This document shows positions 45,381 through 56,534 of a DNA stretch of 64,000 bases, piece by piece. Position 1 is the first letter of the stretch, and each line of letters opens with the position of its first letter. The stretch covers positions 1 through 64,000 of the forward strand of contig JAGYJJ010000002.1 in assembly GCA_018402235.1 (NCBI GenBank), in the 5' to 3' direction. Under the pieces are notes generated by a model. It saw nothing but the letters and a program-made list of their open reading frames with translations, had not been told where the DNA came from and did no database searches. Origin of the DNA: Candidatus Nanopelagicales bacterium (lineage in GTDB: Bacteria > Actinomycetota > Actinomycetes > S36-B12). The position numbers and the translations under genes were made by a program.

Positions 45381-46082
45381 TCAGTCCAGCGCGGGGTTAC
45401 CGAAGATGGAGGGAATCGTCTCGATAGCCAGACGATCGAAGGGCCACAGCACCAAGATGACCCGACCCACCGCGTTATCGACCGGGACAGCCCCGTCGTT
45501 CATGTCCAGGTGGTAGCGGGAGTCTCGTGAGTCGCCACGGTTGTCGCCGAGAACGAACATGCCATCGTCAGGAATCGTCACATCGAAACGAACCTGGTCC
45601 GTCGGCCCGATGATGTAGTCCTCATCTAACGGAACCCCATTCACCACGATGCGGCCCTCGGCATCACAGCACGCAACTCGATCTCCCCCGATGCCGATGA
45701 CCCGCTTCACGAGATCGTCGCCGGAATCACTGGGCAATACGCCGATGAACGTGAGCCCCTGCCGGAGCGTGGTGCGCCAATCGTCAGCCGGAGGTAGCGG
45801 TTCGGGTAGCCAGTTCCCCGGATCCTTGAAGACGACGATCTCACCGCGCTTCACACCCGAGAGGGTGGTGGTGACTTTCGAGGCAATGATCCGATCACCG
45901 GGTCGAAGTGTGTCCTCCATCGATGCACTCGGCACGTAAAACGCCTGCAATAGGAATGCGCGAATCAGCGCTGACAATGCGAGGGCAACAACCACAATGA
46001 CGGTCACTTCGCGCAGTCCCCGCCAAAACGGGTGGATCTGCCTCTTCTCGCGGGCGTGCTTGCCGCGCTGATCCTGTGCCAC
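45381..46082 (-). CDS. lepB: Type I signal peptidase (second of two)
   Basis: The 233-residue protein has one N-terminal membrane span (VTVIVVVALALSALIRAFLL), then the nucleophile Ser in VPSASMEDTL, the general-base Lys in LVKRVIGIGGDRV and GDNRGDSRDSRYH. It starts at GTG 46082, which shares one base with the stop of the preceding copy (TAGTG). Confidence 0.92.
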   Translation of the reverse strand: MAQDQRGKHAREKRQIHPFWRGLREVTVIVVVALALSALIRAFLLQAFYVPSASMEDTLRPGDRIIASKVTTTLSGVKRGEIVVFKDPGNWLPEPLPPADDWRTTLRQGLTFIGVLPSDSGDDLVKRVIGIGGDRVACCDAEGRIVVNGVPLDEDYIIGPTDQVRFDVTIPDDGMFVLGDNRGDSRDSRYHLDMNDGAVPVDNAVGRVILVLWPFDRLAIETIPSIFGNPALD

Positions 46083-46759
46083 TAGTTGTTCGAGCTTTCC
46101 CGGACATCGGCGCCGTAGTCTGGCAGCGGAATATTGGAAATACGGTTCAACGGCCAGACAACTGTCATAGCTCGACCCACCACCGCATCCTCAGGGACGA
46201 AACCGCCTCCGGGATTACCCAAGTAAACGCGCGAATCCGCCGAAGCAGAGCGATGGTCGCCCATGACCCACAGTTTGCCTTCTGGGACTTCCACATCAAA
46301 GGGTTGCAAACTCGGCGCGTCACCGGGGAACAGATAGTCCTCCTCGAGCGGCTCACCGTTGACCAGAATGCGCCCTTGCTCGTCGCAACAGGTAACCCGA
46401 TCACCGCCCACGCCGATTACCCGCTTGATGAAATCGGTGGAATCGGGTGCTACCAATCCGAAGGATTGCCCCACCCACACGAGCGCCCCAGTGATCGGGT
46501 CCCGATCAGGCGTGACCTGGGCGGGAACGAAGGATCCTGAGCCGTCGAACACCACCACATCGCCCCGCTCAATATCTCGGAAGCGATACACCATTCGGTT
46601 GACGAGAACGCGGTCACCGATCTGCAAGGTGTTCTCCATCGAACCAGACGGAATGGAGAACGGTTTAACCACAAAGGTGGTGATCAGCAGAACGACAGCC
46701 AAAGCGATGGCGATCGTGACCGGAATATCCCACCAGGATTGCCGCTCCCGGTCGGCCAA
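46082..46759 (-). CDS. lepB: Type I signal peptidase (first of two)
   Basis: The 225-residue paralogue has span IPVTIAIALAVVLLITTFVV, Ser in IPSGSMENTL, Lys in FIKRVIGVGGDRV and GDHRSASADSRVY. It starts at TTG 46759, just after the rplS stop. Tandem signal peptidases downstream of rplS occur in several actinobacteria and may divide substrates between them. Confidence 0.91.
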   Translation of the reverse strand: MADRERQSWWDIPVTIAIALAVVLLITTFVVKPFSIPSGSMENTLQIGDRVLVNRMVYRFRDIERGDVVVFDGSGSFVPAQVTPDRDPITGALVWVGQSFGLVAPDSTDFIKRVIGVGGDRVTCCDEQGRILVNGEPLEEDYLFPGDAPSLQPFDVEVPEGKLWVMGDHRSASADSRVYLGNPGGGFVPEDAVVGRAMTVVWPLNRISNIPLPDYGADVRESSNN

Positions 46760-46761
46760 GG

Positions 46762-47172
46762 TCAGCTCTCCGTTTGCGCGGTGTCTGCCTGATCCACTTT
46801 CTCAGGCTTACTGGAAGCAACTGGCGTGTTGTCGCGACGCTCGCGGATCTTTGCCGCCTTGCCGCGCAGCCCGCGCAGGTAGTAGAGCTTGGCGCGGCGA
46901 ACATCACCCTTGGTGACTAGTTCGATCTTCTCCACCACAGGAGAGTGCAACGGGAAAGTGCGCTCGACGCCCACGCCGTAGGAAACCTTGCGAACGGTGT
47001 ACGTCTCACCGGCGCCCGAACCCGAACGAGCGATAACCACACCCTGGAAGACCTGCACACGGGTCTTGTTACCTTCCACGACCTTCACGTGAACTTTCAC
47101 GGTGTCGCCAGCGCGGAATTCGGGGAGGTCGTCGCGCAGAACTGCGGCGTCGACGGAATCGAGGGTCTTCAT
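46762..47172 (-). CDS. rplS: 50S ribosomal protein L19
   Basis: Started at ATG 47172, the 136-residue protein has [18 protein letters not shown] and [21 protein letters not shown], diagnostic of L19, plus a C-terminal extension of about 20 polar residues. An AGAGAAGAGAAG stretch serves as ribosome-binding site. Confidence 0.95.
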   Translation of the reverse strand: MKTLDSVDAAVLRDDLPEFRAGDTVKVHVKVVEGNKTRVQVFQGVVIARSGSGAGETYTVRKVSYGVGVERTFPLHSPVVEKIELVTKGDVRRAKLYYLRGLRGKAAKIRERRDNTPVASSKPEKVDQADTAQTES

Positions 47173-47245
47173 TGCTGCTTCTCTTCTCTGCAAGCGCCAC
47201 AAGTCGCCCACGGTTAGGTGGAGTGGTGTGCCCTCATGCGTCCCT

Positions 47246-47293
47246 TGTGGCAGACATCGGGCGAAGGTGTCGAAGGCTCACAAGTCTGCCACA
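47246..47293 (-). promoter_or_regulatory. Hairpin in the trmD-rplS gap
   Basis: Perfect 10-bp arms TGTGGCAGAC and GTCTGCCACA enclose 28 nt, 74-121 bp upstream of the rplS start and just after repeat family B. On the RNA it could be an L19 leader structure or part of a termination region after trmD. Confidence 0.5.
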
Positions 47294-47299
47294 CCCGCA

Positions 47300-47412
47300 C
47301 GAACCTCCCCGCCGGGGGCCGCGAACCTCCCCGGCGAGGACATCGAGCCTCCCCGCCGGGGAGGCTCGATCAAACGCCCGGGGAGGTTCGAAGAGCCCGG
47401 CGGGGAGGTTCG
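47300..47412. repeat. Cluster of six CGAACCTCCCCG-type units (family B, copy 2)
   Basis: Three forward units (from 47300, 47322 and 47344) face three inverted units (ending 47368, 47390 and 47412) around a centre at 47357/47358. The unit is the same as at 3761-3880. The element ends 4 bp before the trmD stop codon, in the gap between trmD and rplS. Confidence 0.87.
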
Positions 47413-47415
47413 CGG

Positions 47416-48116
<701 letters not shown>

Positions 48117-48117
<1 letters not shown>

Positions 48118-48626
48118 CAGACGTCCTCGTCGAGCAACCCGTCGGGGGGCGTGATGACAATCCGCCGTGCCGCGATGTCCACGGACGGCACAAACTCTTC
48201 GATGAACGGCACCAACACTTCGCGATCGTCTTCGGTGCGGATAACAAGCATGTCGTGCGCCGGTAGGTGCGACACCTCTCGAACCGAGCCGATCGCGGTG
48301 CCGTCGCTGTCGAAGACTTCACAGCCGACCAGAGCTGAGTCATAGAACTCTTCGGGATCCTCCGGTTGCTCATCATCGGGACGATCCACGCTCAGGATCT
48401 GATTGCGCAGTAGTTCAATGGCATTTCGATCGTCGTACCCCTCAAACGTCAGCAATAACCGACCGCTATGCCAGGTGGACGAGGTGACTACCAGCTCACT
48501 TCCTGCGTCCGTGAGGAGTCGGGCACCGACGGCAAAGCGACGATCAGGTTCGTCTGTGCGAACCTCGATACTGACCGCTCCCCGAACACCGTGAGGACGA
48601 CCAATACGCCCCACCACGACGAGCAC
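48117..48626 (-). CDS. rimM: Ribosome maturation factor RimM
   Basis: The 169-residue protein has the RimM N-terminal motif VGRIGRPHGVRGAVSIEVRTDEPD and a PRC-barrel C-terminal half (LVGCEVFDSDGTAIGSV). It assists 30S head assembly with S19. It sits between khpA and trmD in the standard order. Confidence 0.93.
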
Positions 48627-48637
48627 GGCGGAGGGTC

Positions 48638-48877
48638 TTAGCGTTCGCCGACGTCGAGGAAGTCAACCCGCACGCCGCGACCGTCGTTGATGGCTGTGAT
48701 GACGGTGCGAAGAGCTGTGGCGGTGCGACCATTGCGACCGATCACCCGACCCATGTCCTCCGGATTGACGCTGACCGCGAGCGTGGTGCCGCGACGACCC
48801 GAACGCTCGGTGACCGAGACGTCGTCCGGGCTATCGACGATCCCACGAACCAAGTGGCCGAGAGCCTCATCGAGCAT
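48638..48877 (-). CDS. khpA: KH-domain RNA-binding protein KhpA
   Basis: The 79-residue single-KH protein has the GxxG loop in DMGRVIGRNGRTATALRTV. It is an RNA-binding partner in ribosome or cell-division regulation. Its ATG overlaps the rpsP stop (TAATG). Confidence 0.92.
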   Translation of the reverse strand: MLDEALGHLVRGIVDSPDDVSVTERSGRRGTTLAVSVNPEDMGRVIGRNGRTATALRTVITAINDGRGVRVDFLDVGER

Positions 48878-49455
48878 TAGTCGGTCTTCTCGGCTTCGGC
48901 CACGACCTCTACTTCGTCAACGACGACGGGTTCGTCCTTCTTGCCCTCGACAGCGTCGACGGCGTCTTCGACGACCTCTTCGACCTTGTGAACGACAGCC
49001 TCGACAACTTCTTCGACCTTCTCGGCAACCGTCTCGACTACTTCTTCGACCTTCTCGGCCGCCTCTTCCACCTTTGACTCAACCTTCTTGCGGGTTGGGG
49101 TCTTGGGCTCGCTGGCAGCTTCCTTCACGGCAGTTTCGTAAGCGACCTTCTTGTCGGCCTTTGGTTCGGCGACCTTCAACGTGCCTTCGGCACCGGGCTC
49201 GCCCTTGAACTTCTGCCAATCGCCGGTCACCTTCAAGATGGCGGCAACAGCCTCGGTGGGCTGCGCGCCCACTCCGAGCCAGTACTGGACGCGCTCGGAG
49301 TCCACCTTGATCAGGCTTGGCTCTTCGAGCGGCTGGTAGATGCCGATCTCCTCGATGGCGCGGCCGTTACGGGCGGTGCGCGAATCGGCGACAACGACGC
49401 GGTACTGCGGTGCGTGGATCTTGCCCACGCGCTTCAACTTGATCTTGACTGCCAC
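48877..49455 (-). CDS. rpsP: 30S ribosomal protein S16 with long C-terminal tail
   Basis: The first about 85 residues are canonical S16 ([35 protein letters not shown]). The rest, to 192 residues, is a low-complexity tail with repeats of KVEEVVE and AEKVEEVVE. It is strongly acidic and probably helical. Canonical S16 is about 80-160 residues in related groups, so this tail is long. It is the first gene after ffh in the operon order. Confidence 0.93.
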   Translation of the reverse strand: MAVKIKLKRVGKIHAPQYRVVVADSRTARNGRAIEEIGIYQPLEEPSLIKVDSERVQYWLGVGAQPTEAVAAILKVTGDWQKFKGEPGAEGTLKVAEPKADKKVAYETAVKEAASEPKTPTRKKVESKVEEAAEKVEEVVETVAEKVEEVVEAVVHKVEEVVEDAVDAVEGKKDEPVVVDEVEVVAEAEKTD

Positions 49456-49497
49456 GGGTGGCTGCTCTCCTGACGTATGGGTGACGGCTCCGCTTCA

Positions 49498-49513
49498 GCG
49501 TGGGGTGCCACGC
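49498..49513 (-). other. Short hairpin in the ffh-rpsP gap
   Basis: A perfect 6-bp stem GCGTGG/CCACGC with a 4-nt loop lies in the 169-bp gap between the ffh stop and rpsP start. No other feature is visible in this gap except the rpsP ribosome-binding region. It may be part of a leader or a weak terminator. Confidence 0.3.
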
Positions 49514-49624
49514 GGGACCGACGAGTGGACCGCCGTAAGCGAGGTGAGAGGGCCACGCTTTCGACGAGAACCCCAAAAGTGTGCCAGAACGAACGACGAC
49601 GCCCACCGCCGGGGGCGCAGGACG

Positions 49625-51154
49625 CTAGGACAGCAGCTTTTTGAGGTCGTCGGGGAGTTGGGAAAGATCCGGCGGGGTCATCTGGTCCGGCGCCTGCTCT
49701 GCAGACTCCACACCCGAATCCTGCGCGGCCCGTTTGGCCGGGTTGCCGCTGCGGCCCTTCTTGCCCTTGCGCACGTTTTGTTTGGGCATCTTGCCCTTAC
49801 TCTTCTTACCCCCACCGGTACCCGGCATGCCCGGCATGCCCGGCATACCGCCACCCTTACCCATCTGACGCATCATCTTCTGCGCCTCGCCGAACCGTTC
49901 GATCAAGCCGTTCACGTCACTTACCTGCGTTCCCGAGCCGCGGGCAATACGCGTGCGGCGCGAGGCGTTCAATATCTTCGGGTCCTGACGTTCCCCGGGA
50001 GTCATCGACTGGATGATCGCGGCTACCCGGTCAAGTTCTCGGTCGTCGACCTGATCGAGTTGTTCTTTCATATCCCCCATGCCTGGAAGCATTCCCAGGA
50101 TCTTGCCCAGTGAGCCCATCTTCTTGATGGACTGCATTTGCTCGAGGAAGTCTTCGAGGGTGAAGTCCTCACCGGTTTGGACCTTGCGGGCCATCTTCTC
50201 TGCCTGTTCGGCGTCGAATGCCCGCTCGGCCTGCTCGATCAAGGTCAAGACATCGCCCATGTCCAAGATGCGGTTGGCCATGCGGTCGGGGTGGAACGCC
50301 TCGAAGTCGTCGAGTTTCTCTCCCACGGATGCGAACATGATCGGCTTGCCGGTAACGGTCACGATGGACAAAGCCGCGCCGCCGCGGGCATCGCCATCCA
50401 GTTTGGTGAGCACCACCCCGTCGAAACCCACCTGCTCACCGAATTGCTCGGCGGTAGCGACGGCGTCCTGGCCGATCATGGCGTCGACCACCAGCAGGAC
50501 GTTGTCCGGCTGCACCGCATCGCGTACCTGGCGAAGCTGATCCATCAGTTCCAGATCGATCGCCAATCGTCCCGCGGTATCGACGATCACTACATCGTGC
50601 AGCGCAGTCTCTGCGTGCTTTCGCGCATTGCGCGCTACTTGAACTGGATCCCCCACACCATTGCCTGGTTCCGGGGCGAAGACGGGAACGCCGGCACGTT
50701 CGCCGACCACTGTCAATTGATCGACGGCGTTCGGACGCTGCAAATCAGCAGCAACAAGAAGTGGGGTGTGGCCATCGTTCTTCAGATGCGCCGCTAGCTT
50801 GCCCGCCAACGTGGTCTTGCCGGCACCTTGCAAACCGGCAAGCAGGATGAACGTTGGCCCGGTCTTGGCGAACTGGAGCTGCCGGGTCTGACCACCCAGA
50901 ATGCCCACGAGTTCTTCGTGGACGATCTTGACGACCTGCTGTCCAGGATTGAGGGCGCCCGATACTTCCGTGGACATCGCACGTTCCTTGACCCGCGCGG
51001 TGAAGGCACGCACCACGGGCAACGCAACATCCGCTTCAAGCAAGGCAATACGGATCTCACCGACGGTCGTGTCGATGTCTGCTTCGGAGAGTCGGCCCTT
51101 ACCGCGTAGCCCCTTGAAAGTCGCAGAGAGGCGATCCGACAGCGACGCGAACAC
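49625..51154 (-). CDS. ffh: Signal recognition particle protein Ffh
   Basis: The 509-residue SRP54 GTPase has P-loop GLQGAGKTT, DLQRPNAVDQL, VDTAGRL and TKLDGDARGG. The M domain follows (LEDFLEQMQSIKKMGSLGKILGMLPGM), with a Gly/Met-rich tail (KGGGMPGMPGMPG). It binds signal peptides and 4.5S RNA and docks on FtsY. GTG start at 51154 behind AGGAG. Confidence 0.95.
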   Translation of the reverse strand: MFASLSDRLSATFKGLRGKGRLSEADIDTTVGEIRIALLEADVALPVVRAFTARVKERAMSTEVSGALNPGQQVVKIVHEELVGILGGQTRQLQFAKTGPTFILLAGLQGAGKTTLAGKLAAHLKNDGHTPLLVAADLQRPNAVDQLTVVGERAGVPVFAPEPGNGVGDPVQVARNARKHAETALHDVVIVDTAGRLAIDLELMDQLRQVRDAVQPDNVLLVVDAMIGQDAVATAEQFGEQVGFDGVVLTKLDGDARGGAALSIVTVTGKPIMFASVGEKLDDFEAFHPDRMANRILDMGDVLTLIEQAERAFDAEQAEKMARKVQTGEDFTLEDFLEQMQSIKKMGSLGKILGMLPGMGDMKEQLDQVDDRELDRVAAIIQSMTPGERQDPKILNASRRTRIARGSGTQVSDVNGLIERFGEAQKMMRQMGKGGGMPGMPGMPGTGGGKKSKGKMPKQNVRKGKKGRSGNPAKRAAQDSGVESAEQAPDQMTPPDLSQLPDDLKKLLS

Positions 51155-51200
51155 TTCGGCTCCTTGCTACGACGACGATACGAATAACGACGCCGTCAGA

Positions 51201-53533
51201 CTAACGCGCCTCCAAGGACGCCTGCACCGTGGTGCGGACCGCATCTGCGTGATCATCACCCAGCGGCGAACCAAACCGATCCGTGATGAAGAAGGCATCC
51301 ACAACCTCTGAACCCAAGGTGTCGATCTTCGCTCCGGTCACGACGGCATCAGCGGCCACGAGGGCCTTGGTGATGCGAAACAGCAGCGCGGGTTCGTCGT
51401 GGGCTCGAACCTCCACGACGGTGTGGGTCTGCGGGGTGCGGTCGAGCAGCACTTTGGGCGAAACCCATTCCTGCCCCACCGAGGCAGGCGGTTCTCGCCT
51501 CTTCAGGCGGTCATCAATATCTAGAGTCCCCGACCAGCGCAGCACGAAGGTCGGATGCAATCGCCTTTTGCGTCCGGTGGCTCACCGAAGAGTGGGCGCA
51601 CAAACCACTGCTGCGCAGCGCGCTCATTCTGGGAACGAACTCGTGCCCCACGGATATGCAATCGGTGCATGGATAGCACGCCGGCAACGGTGCTCAATAT
51701 GCCGAATCGTTCGGGGGTGGAAACAACGATCGAACATCCATCGGGCGCCGACGCGACGGCAACTTCCGTGAGGCCCGTCTGCGTGAGCGCGGAATCCAAA
51801 ACCTTCGACTCCTCGACGTACCCGCTCTCGTCTCCACGCAAGGCAGCCGCGCATCTATCAACCAACTGGGCAATCAGTTGCCGGCGCCAGGGAGTTCGAA
51901 CACTCGGACCAGTTGCCTCGGCGTCGGCCCAGGTCAACGCGTGCAGAAGTTCCAAGGTGCGTGCGTCGTGGATATGTTCGATGACCGACTGAATCGTCGC
52001 CGGGTCCTCCAGGTCTCGGCGGGTCGCTACATCGGGAAGAAGCAGGTGGCGGCGCACCAGCGTTTCGACAATGCAGACATCAGCGTCATCGAAACCCATT
52101 CGCGTGAGGATGTCCCGCGCAATAGGTGCACCAACTTCACTGTGATCGCCGGGGAAACCTTTTCCGATGTCGTGCAGCAGTGCCGCGACGAGCAACAGAT
52201 CGGGGCGATCGACATCTCGAGCCCGGGCGGCCGCATGGACGCAAGCCAACAAAAGGTGTCGATCGACCGTGTATTCATGTATGGCATTGCGCTGCGGCAG
52301 CGATCGAACTGCGCGCCACTCGGGAATCCAACCCTCAAGGATTCCCGACTGATCAAGTGCTTCGAAGATCGGCAGGTTCCCTTCCCCGGCACCGAGCAGC
52401 GAAACGAAGGACTCGCGCATTTCCTGCGTCCAGACCAGATCAGCCGGGTTTACGGCAGCTAGCCGTTCGACGGTGGTGGGAGCGAGAATCACCGATGCCT
52501 GGGCAGCGGCAGCCGCGGCCCGCAGCGTGATTCCTGGATCGGTATCCGGCGCAGCTCCTCTGGCTAAGAGAACCTCCCCCGCGCTGAGTACAACCCCCTC
52601 GGCAAGCGGCGTGCGTTCGGGTTGACCAGCGGGTGGGCGCCTGCCAAGACGGCGAATGACTCGTGGCGTGAGGCCAGATGGCTTTCGCATTGTCCGAAGT
52701 GCCCGGTACCAGGCAACATCACTGGTGAATGCGATATCGCGCCCGGCGAGGTAAACAGTTCTCAGTAACTGGTCCGCGTCCTGAACACCTGGGAGTGAAC
52801 CACCCAATTGGATAGCCACCTCATCTTGTTCTTGCATGGTGAGGCGATCGCGCATACCTCGACTGTGTAAGGCATCGCGCACATCCAGAAGCAACGAAGT
52901 TGATGCCGGCCAGGTGGTACGAGGAACATCCACAACCCACGATGCGGACAATGCGCGCAGAACAACTGCGTCGCGCAGACCTCCGTAAGCCTCTTTGATC
53001 TCCGGCTCCAGAAGTTGCGCCAGATCACCGACCCGCTTGCGCCGCTTCGTAACTGAGTCGTGCAATTCCAACAACCTGGTGGCCGCACCCGATCGCCAAT
53101 CACCCAACACACCTGCGCGCAAGGTGTCGAGCAGCATCGAGTTTCCTGCGACCAGCCGGGCATCGATCAGTCCGATGAGAACCTTGAAGTCGTCATGGGC
53201 AAGCCGTCGAGCCTGCGGAACGGTTCGCACCGCATGATCGAGGGCTATGCCGGAGTCCCACACCGGGTACCACAGGGCCGAGGCGACCTCTTCGACTTTT
53301 CTGGCTCCCGGCTCGTGGAGCAAGAAGACGTCGATGTCGCTTCGTAGCGACATCTCCGCGCGGCCGTAACCCCCGACAGCTACCAGGCAGAAGTCCGAGG
53401 GATCCACCGCTTGACCTTCAACGGCCGCGGCAAACAGCCCGCGAAGCCAGTCGTCGGTGGATGCGGTCAGCAGTGCGCGGCGCTCAGACCCCGTAAGGTC
53501 CGAGCGCCGCGCAATCTGCAGCCGATCTTCCAT
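51201..53533 (-). CDS. glnD: PII uridylyl/adenylyltransferase GlnD (two frameshifts)
   Basis: The protein has a nucleotidyltransferase domain (VGGYGRAEMSLRSDIDVFLLHE), a GlnE/GlnD linker, an HD domain (VAALLHDIGKGFPGDHSEV) and ACT domains (RFGILSTVAGVLSMHRL). The frame is lost after EPPDAK. Removing one G at 51564-51565 gives AIASDLRAALVG, and removing one base from the CCCC at 51528-51531 then gives TLDIDDRLKRR and the second ACT domain to 51201. The corrected protein is about 776 residues from ATG 53533. It modifies PII, encoded just upstream, according to nitrogen status. Confidence 0.87.
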
Positions 53534-53537
53534 ACCG

Positions 53538-55175
<1,638 letters not shown>

Positions 55176-55249
55176 ATAGCTACCTCCTGTTGTGTGGCCT
55201 CAGCCGCGCCAACAGTGGTGGCAACGCGTTTCATCAGGTAGCGCGCAAC

Positions 55250-55296
55250 GTTTCGCGTCGGTGACGAAATCACCTTCCGTGTTTCGAGTGCGTTAC
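55250..55296 (-). promoter_or_regulatory. Two GlnR-like boxes upstream of amtB-glnB-glnD
   Basis: On the minus strand, GTAAC-N6-GAAAC (55296-55281) is followed by GTCAC-N6-GAAAC (55265-55250), with 15 bp between the pairs. GTnAC-N6-GAAAC is the half-site pair known for GlnR, the global nitrogen regulator of actinobacteria. The boxes are 75-121 bp before the amtB start. A third lone GAAAC is at 55232-55228. Confidence 0.75.
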
Positions 55297-55305
55297 ATAT
55301 GCCGA

Positions 55306-56520
55306 CTACGCCAGCAGAGCGTCGACGAACTCCGCGGGCTCGAAGGGCGCAAGGTCATCTGGACCTTCTCCCAGGCCTACGAGCTTGACTGGGACGCCGA
55401 GCTCCCGCTGAACCGACACCACGATGCCCCCCTTGGCTGTGCCGTCCAGCTTGGTCAGCACGATGCCCGTCACATTCACCACCTCGGCAAAAACCCGTGC
55501 CTGCACCAGTCCGTTTTGACCGGTGGTGGCATCGAGAACCAGCAGTACTTCGTCGACCTCGCTGTTTTTCTCCACAACCCGCTTCACCTTGCCAAGTTCG
55601 TCCATCAGGCCGGTCTTCGTATGCAGGCGGCCGGCCGTATCAATCACCACGGCGTCTACACCCGCTTGGGCGGCTACATCCACCGCTTCGAAGGCAACCG
55701 CCGCTGGGTCCCCTCCCTCAGGTCCACGCACCACCACGGCCCCCACCCGATCGCCCCAGGTCTGCAGTTGGTCTGCGGCTGCAGCGCGGAAGGTATCCGC
55801 GGCGCCGAGGAGGACGGTTCGACCATCGGCAACCATCACTCGCGCGAGTTTGCCCGTGGTGGTCGTCTTGCCGGTTCCATTTACTCCCACCACCAAGATC
55901 ACCGCCGGGCGCCCCGTGGCTTTGGTGGTGACCGAGCGATCCATCGCCGGATCCACCAATGCCAGGAGTTCCTCGCGCAGGACGGCGCGGACAGCATCGG
56001 GGCTGCTCGCTCCTTCCACCTGGATGCGGTTACGCAGTTGCTCCATCAGTTGCATCGTTGCCGCCACACCCAGATCTGCGGTCAGCAGGACTTCTTCGAC
56101 CTCATCCCACGTGGCATCGTCGATGTCACCCTTGGACAACAGCGCCAACAGGCCCTTGCCGAGCGCAGTGTTCGATCGCGCGAGTCGCTCGCGGAGGCGA
56201 TGCAAGCGACCCTTGGTTGGTTCGGGTACTTCAACTTCCCATAGTCCGGGTTCTTCAAGAGCCTCAGGTTCGGGGATGATCTCCGCCACCGGAGGTTCAT
56301 CCAGCAGGGTCGAGCCGATCTGATCGACGTTGCGGCGCTCGGTGTCGCGGGGAACAGAATCGTCATCCCCAACACCCGGCGCATAGTCGATGCCCGGGCG
56401 CGGTTTGTCCTTTCCAGTCGGAGCCTTCTTGCCGCTTCGGCGAGTGAGCGCGAAGCCGGCTCCGATGGCGAAGCCGAGAAGGACGACGGCGATGACGAGA
56501 TACCAGGTAAGCGAGTCCAT
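55306..56520 (-). CDS. ftsY: Signal recognition particle receptor FtsY
   Basis: The 404-residue GTPase begins with a membrane span (YLVIAVVLLGFAIGAGFAL), then an acidic linker, then the NG domain with GVNGTGKTTTTGKLA, DTFRAAAADQL, VIDTAGRLHTKTGL and TKLDGTAKGG. It anchors SRP-ribosome complexes at the membrane. A real N-terminal span is common in actinobacterial FtsY. It begins 15 bp after smc. Confidence 0.95.
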   Translation of the reverse strand: MDSLTWYLVIAVVLLGFAIGAGFALTRRSGKKAPTGKDKPRPGIDYAPGVGDDDSVPRDTERRNVDQIGSTLLDEPPVAEIIPEPEALEEPGLWEVEVPEPTKGRLHRLRERLARSNTALGKGLLALLSKGDIDDATWDEVEEVLLTADLGVAATMQLMEQLRNRIQVEGASSPDAVRAVLREELLALVDPAMDRSVTTKATGRPAVILVVGVNGTGKTTTTGKLARVMVADGRTVLLGAADTFRAAAADQLQTWGDRVGAVVVRGPEGGDPAAVAFEAVDVAAQAGVDAVVIDTAGRLHTKTGLMDELGKVKRVVEKNSEVDEVLLVLDATTGQNGLVQARVFAEVVNVTGIVLTKLDGTAKGGIVVSVQRELGVPVKLVGLGEGPDDLAPFEPAEFVDALLA

Positions 56521-56534
56521 AGCGGCTTATCCTC

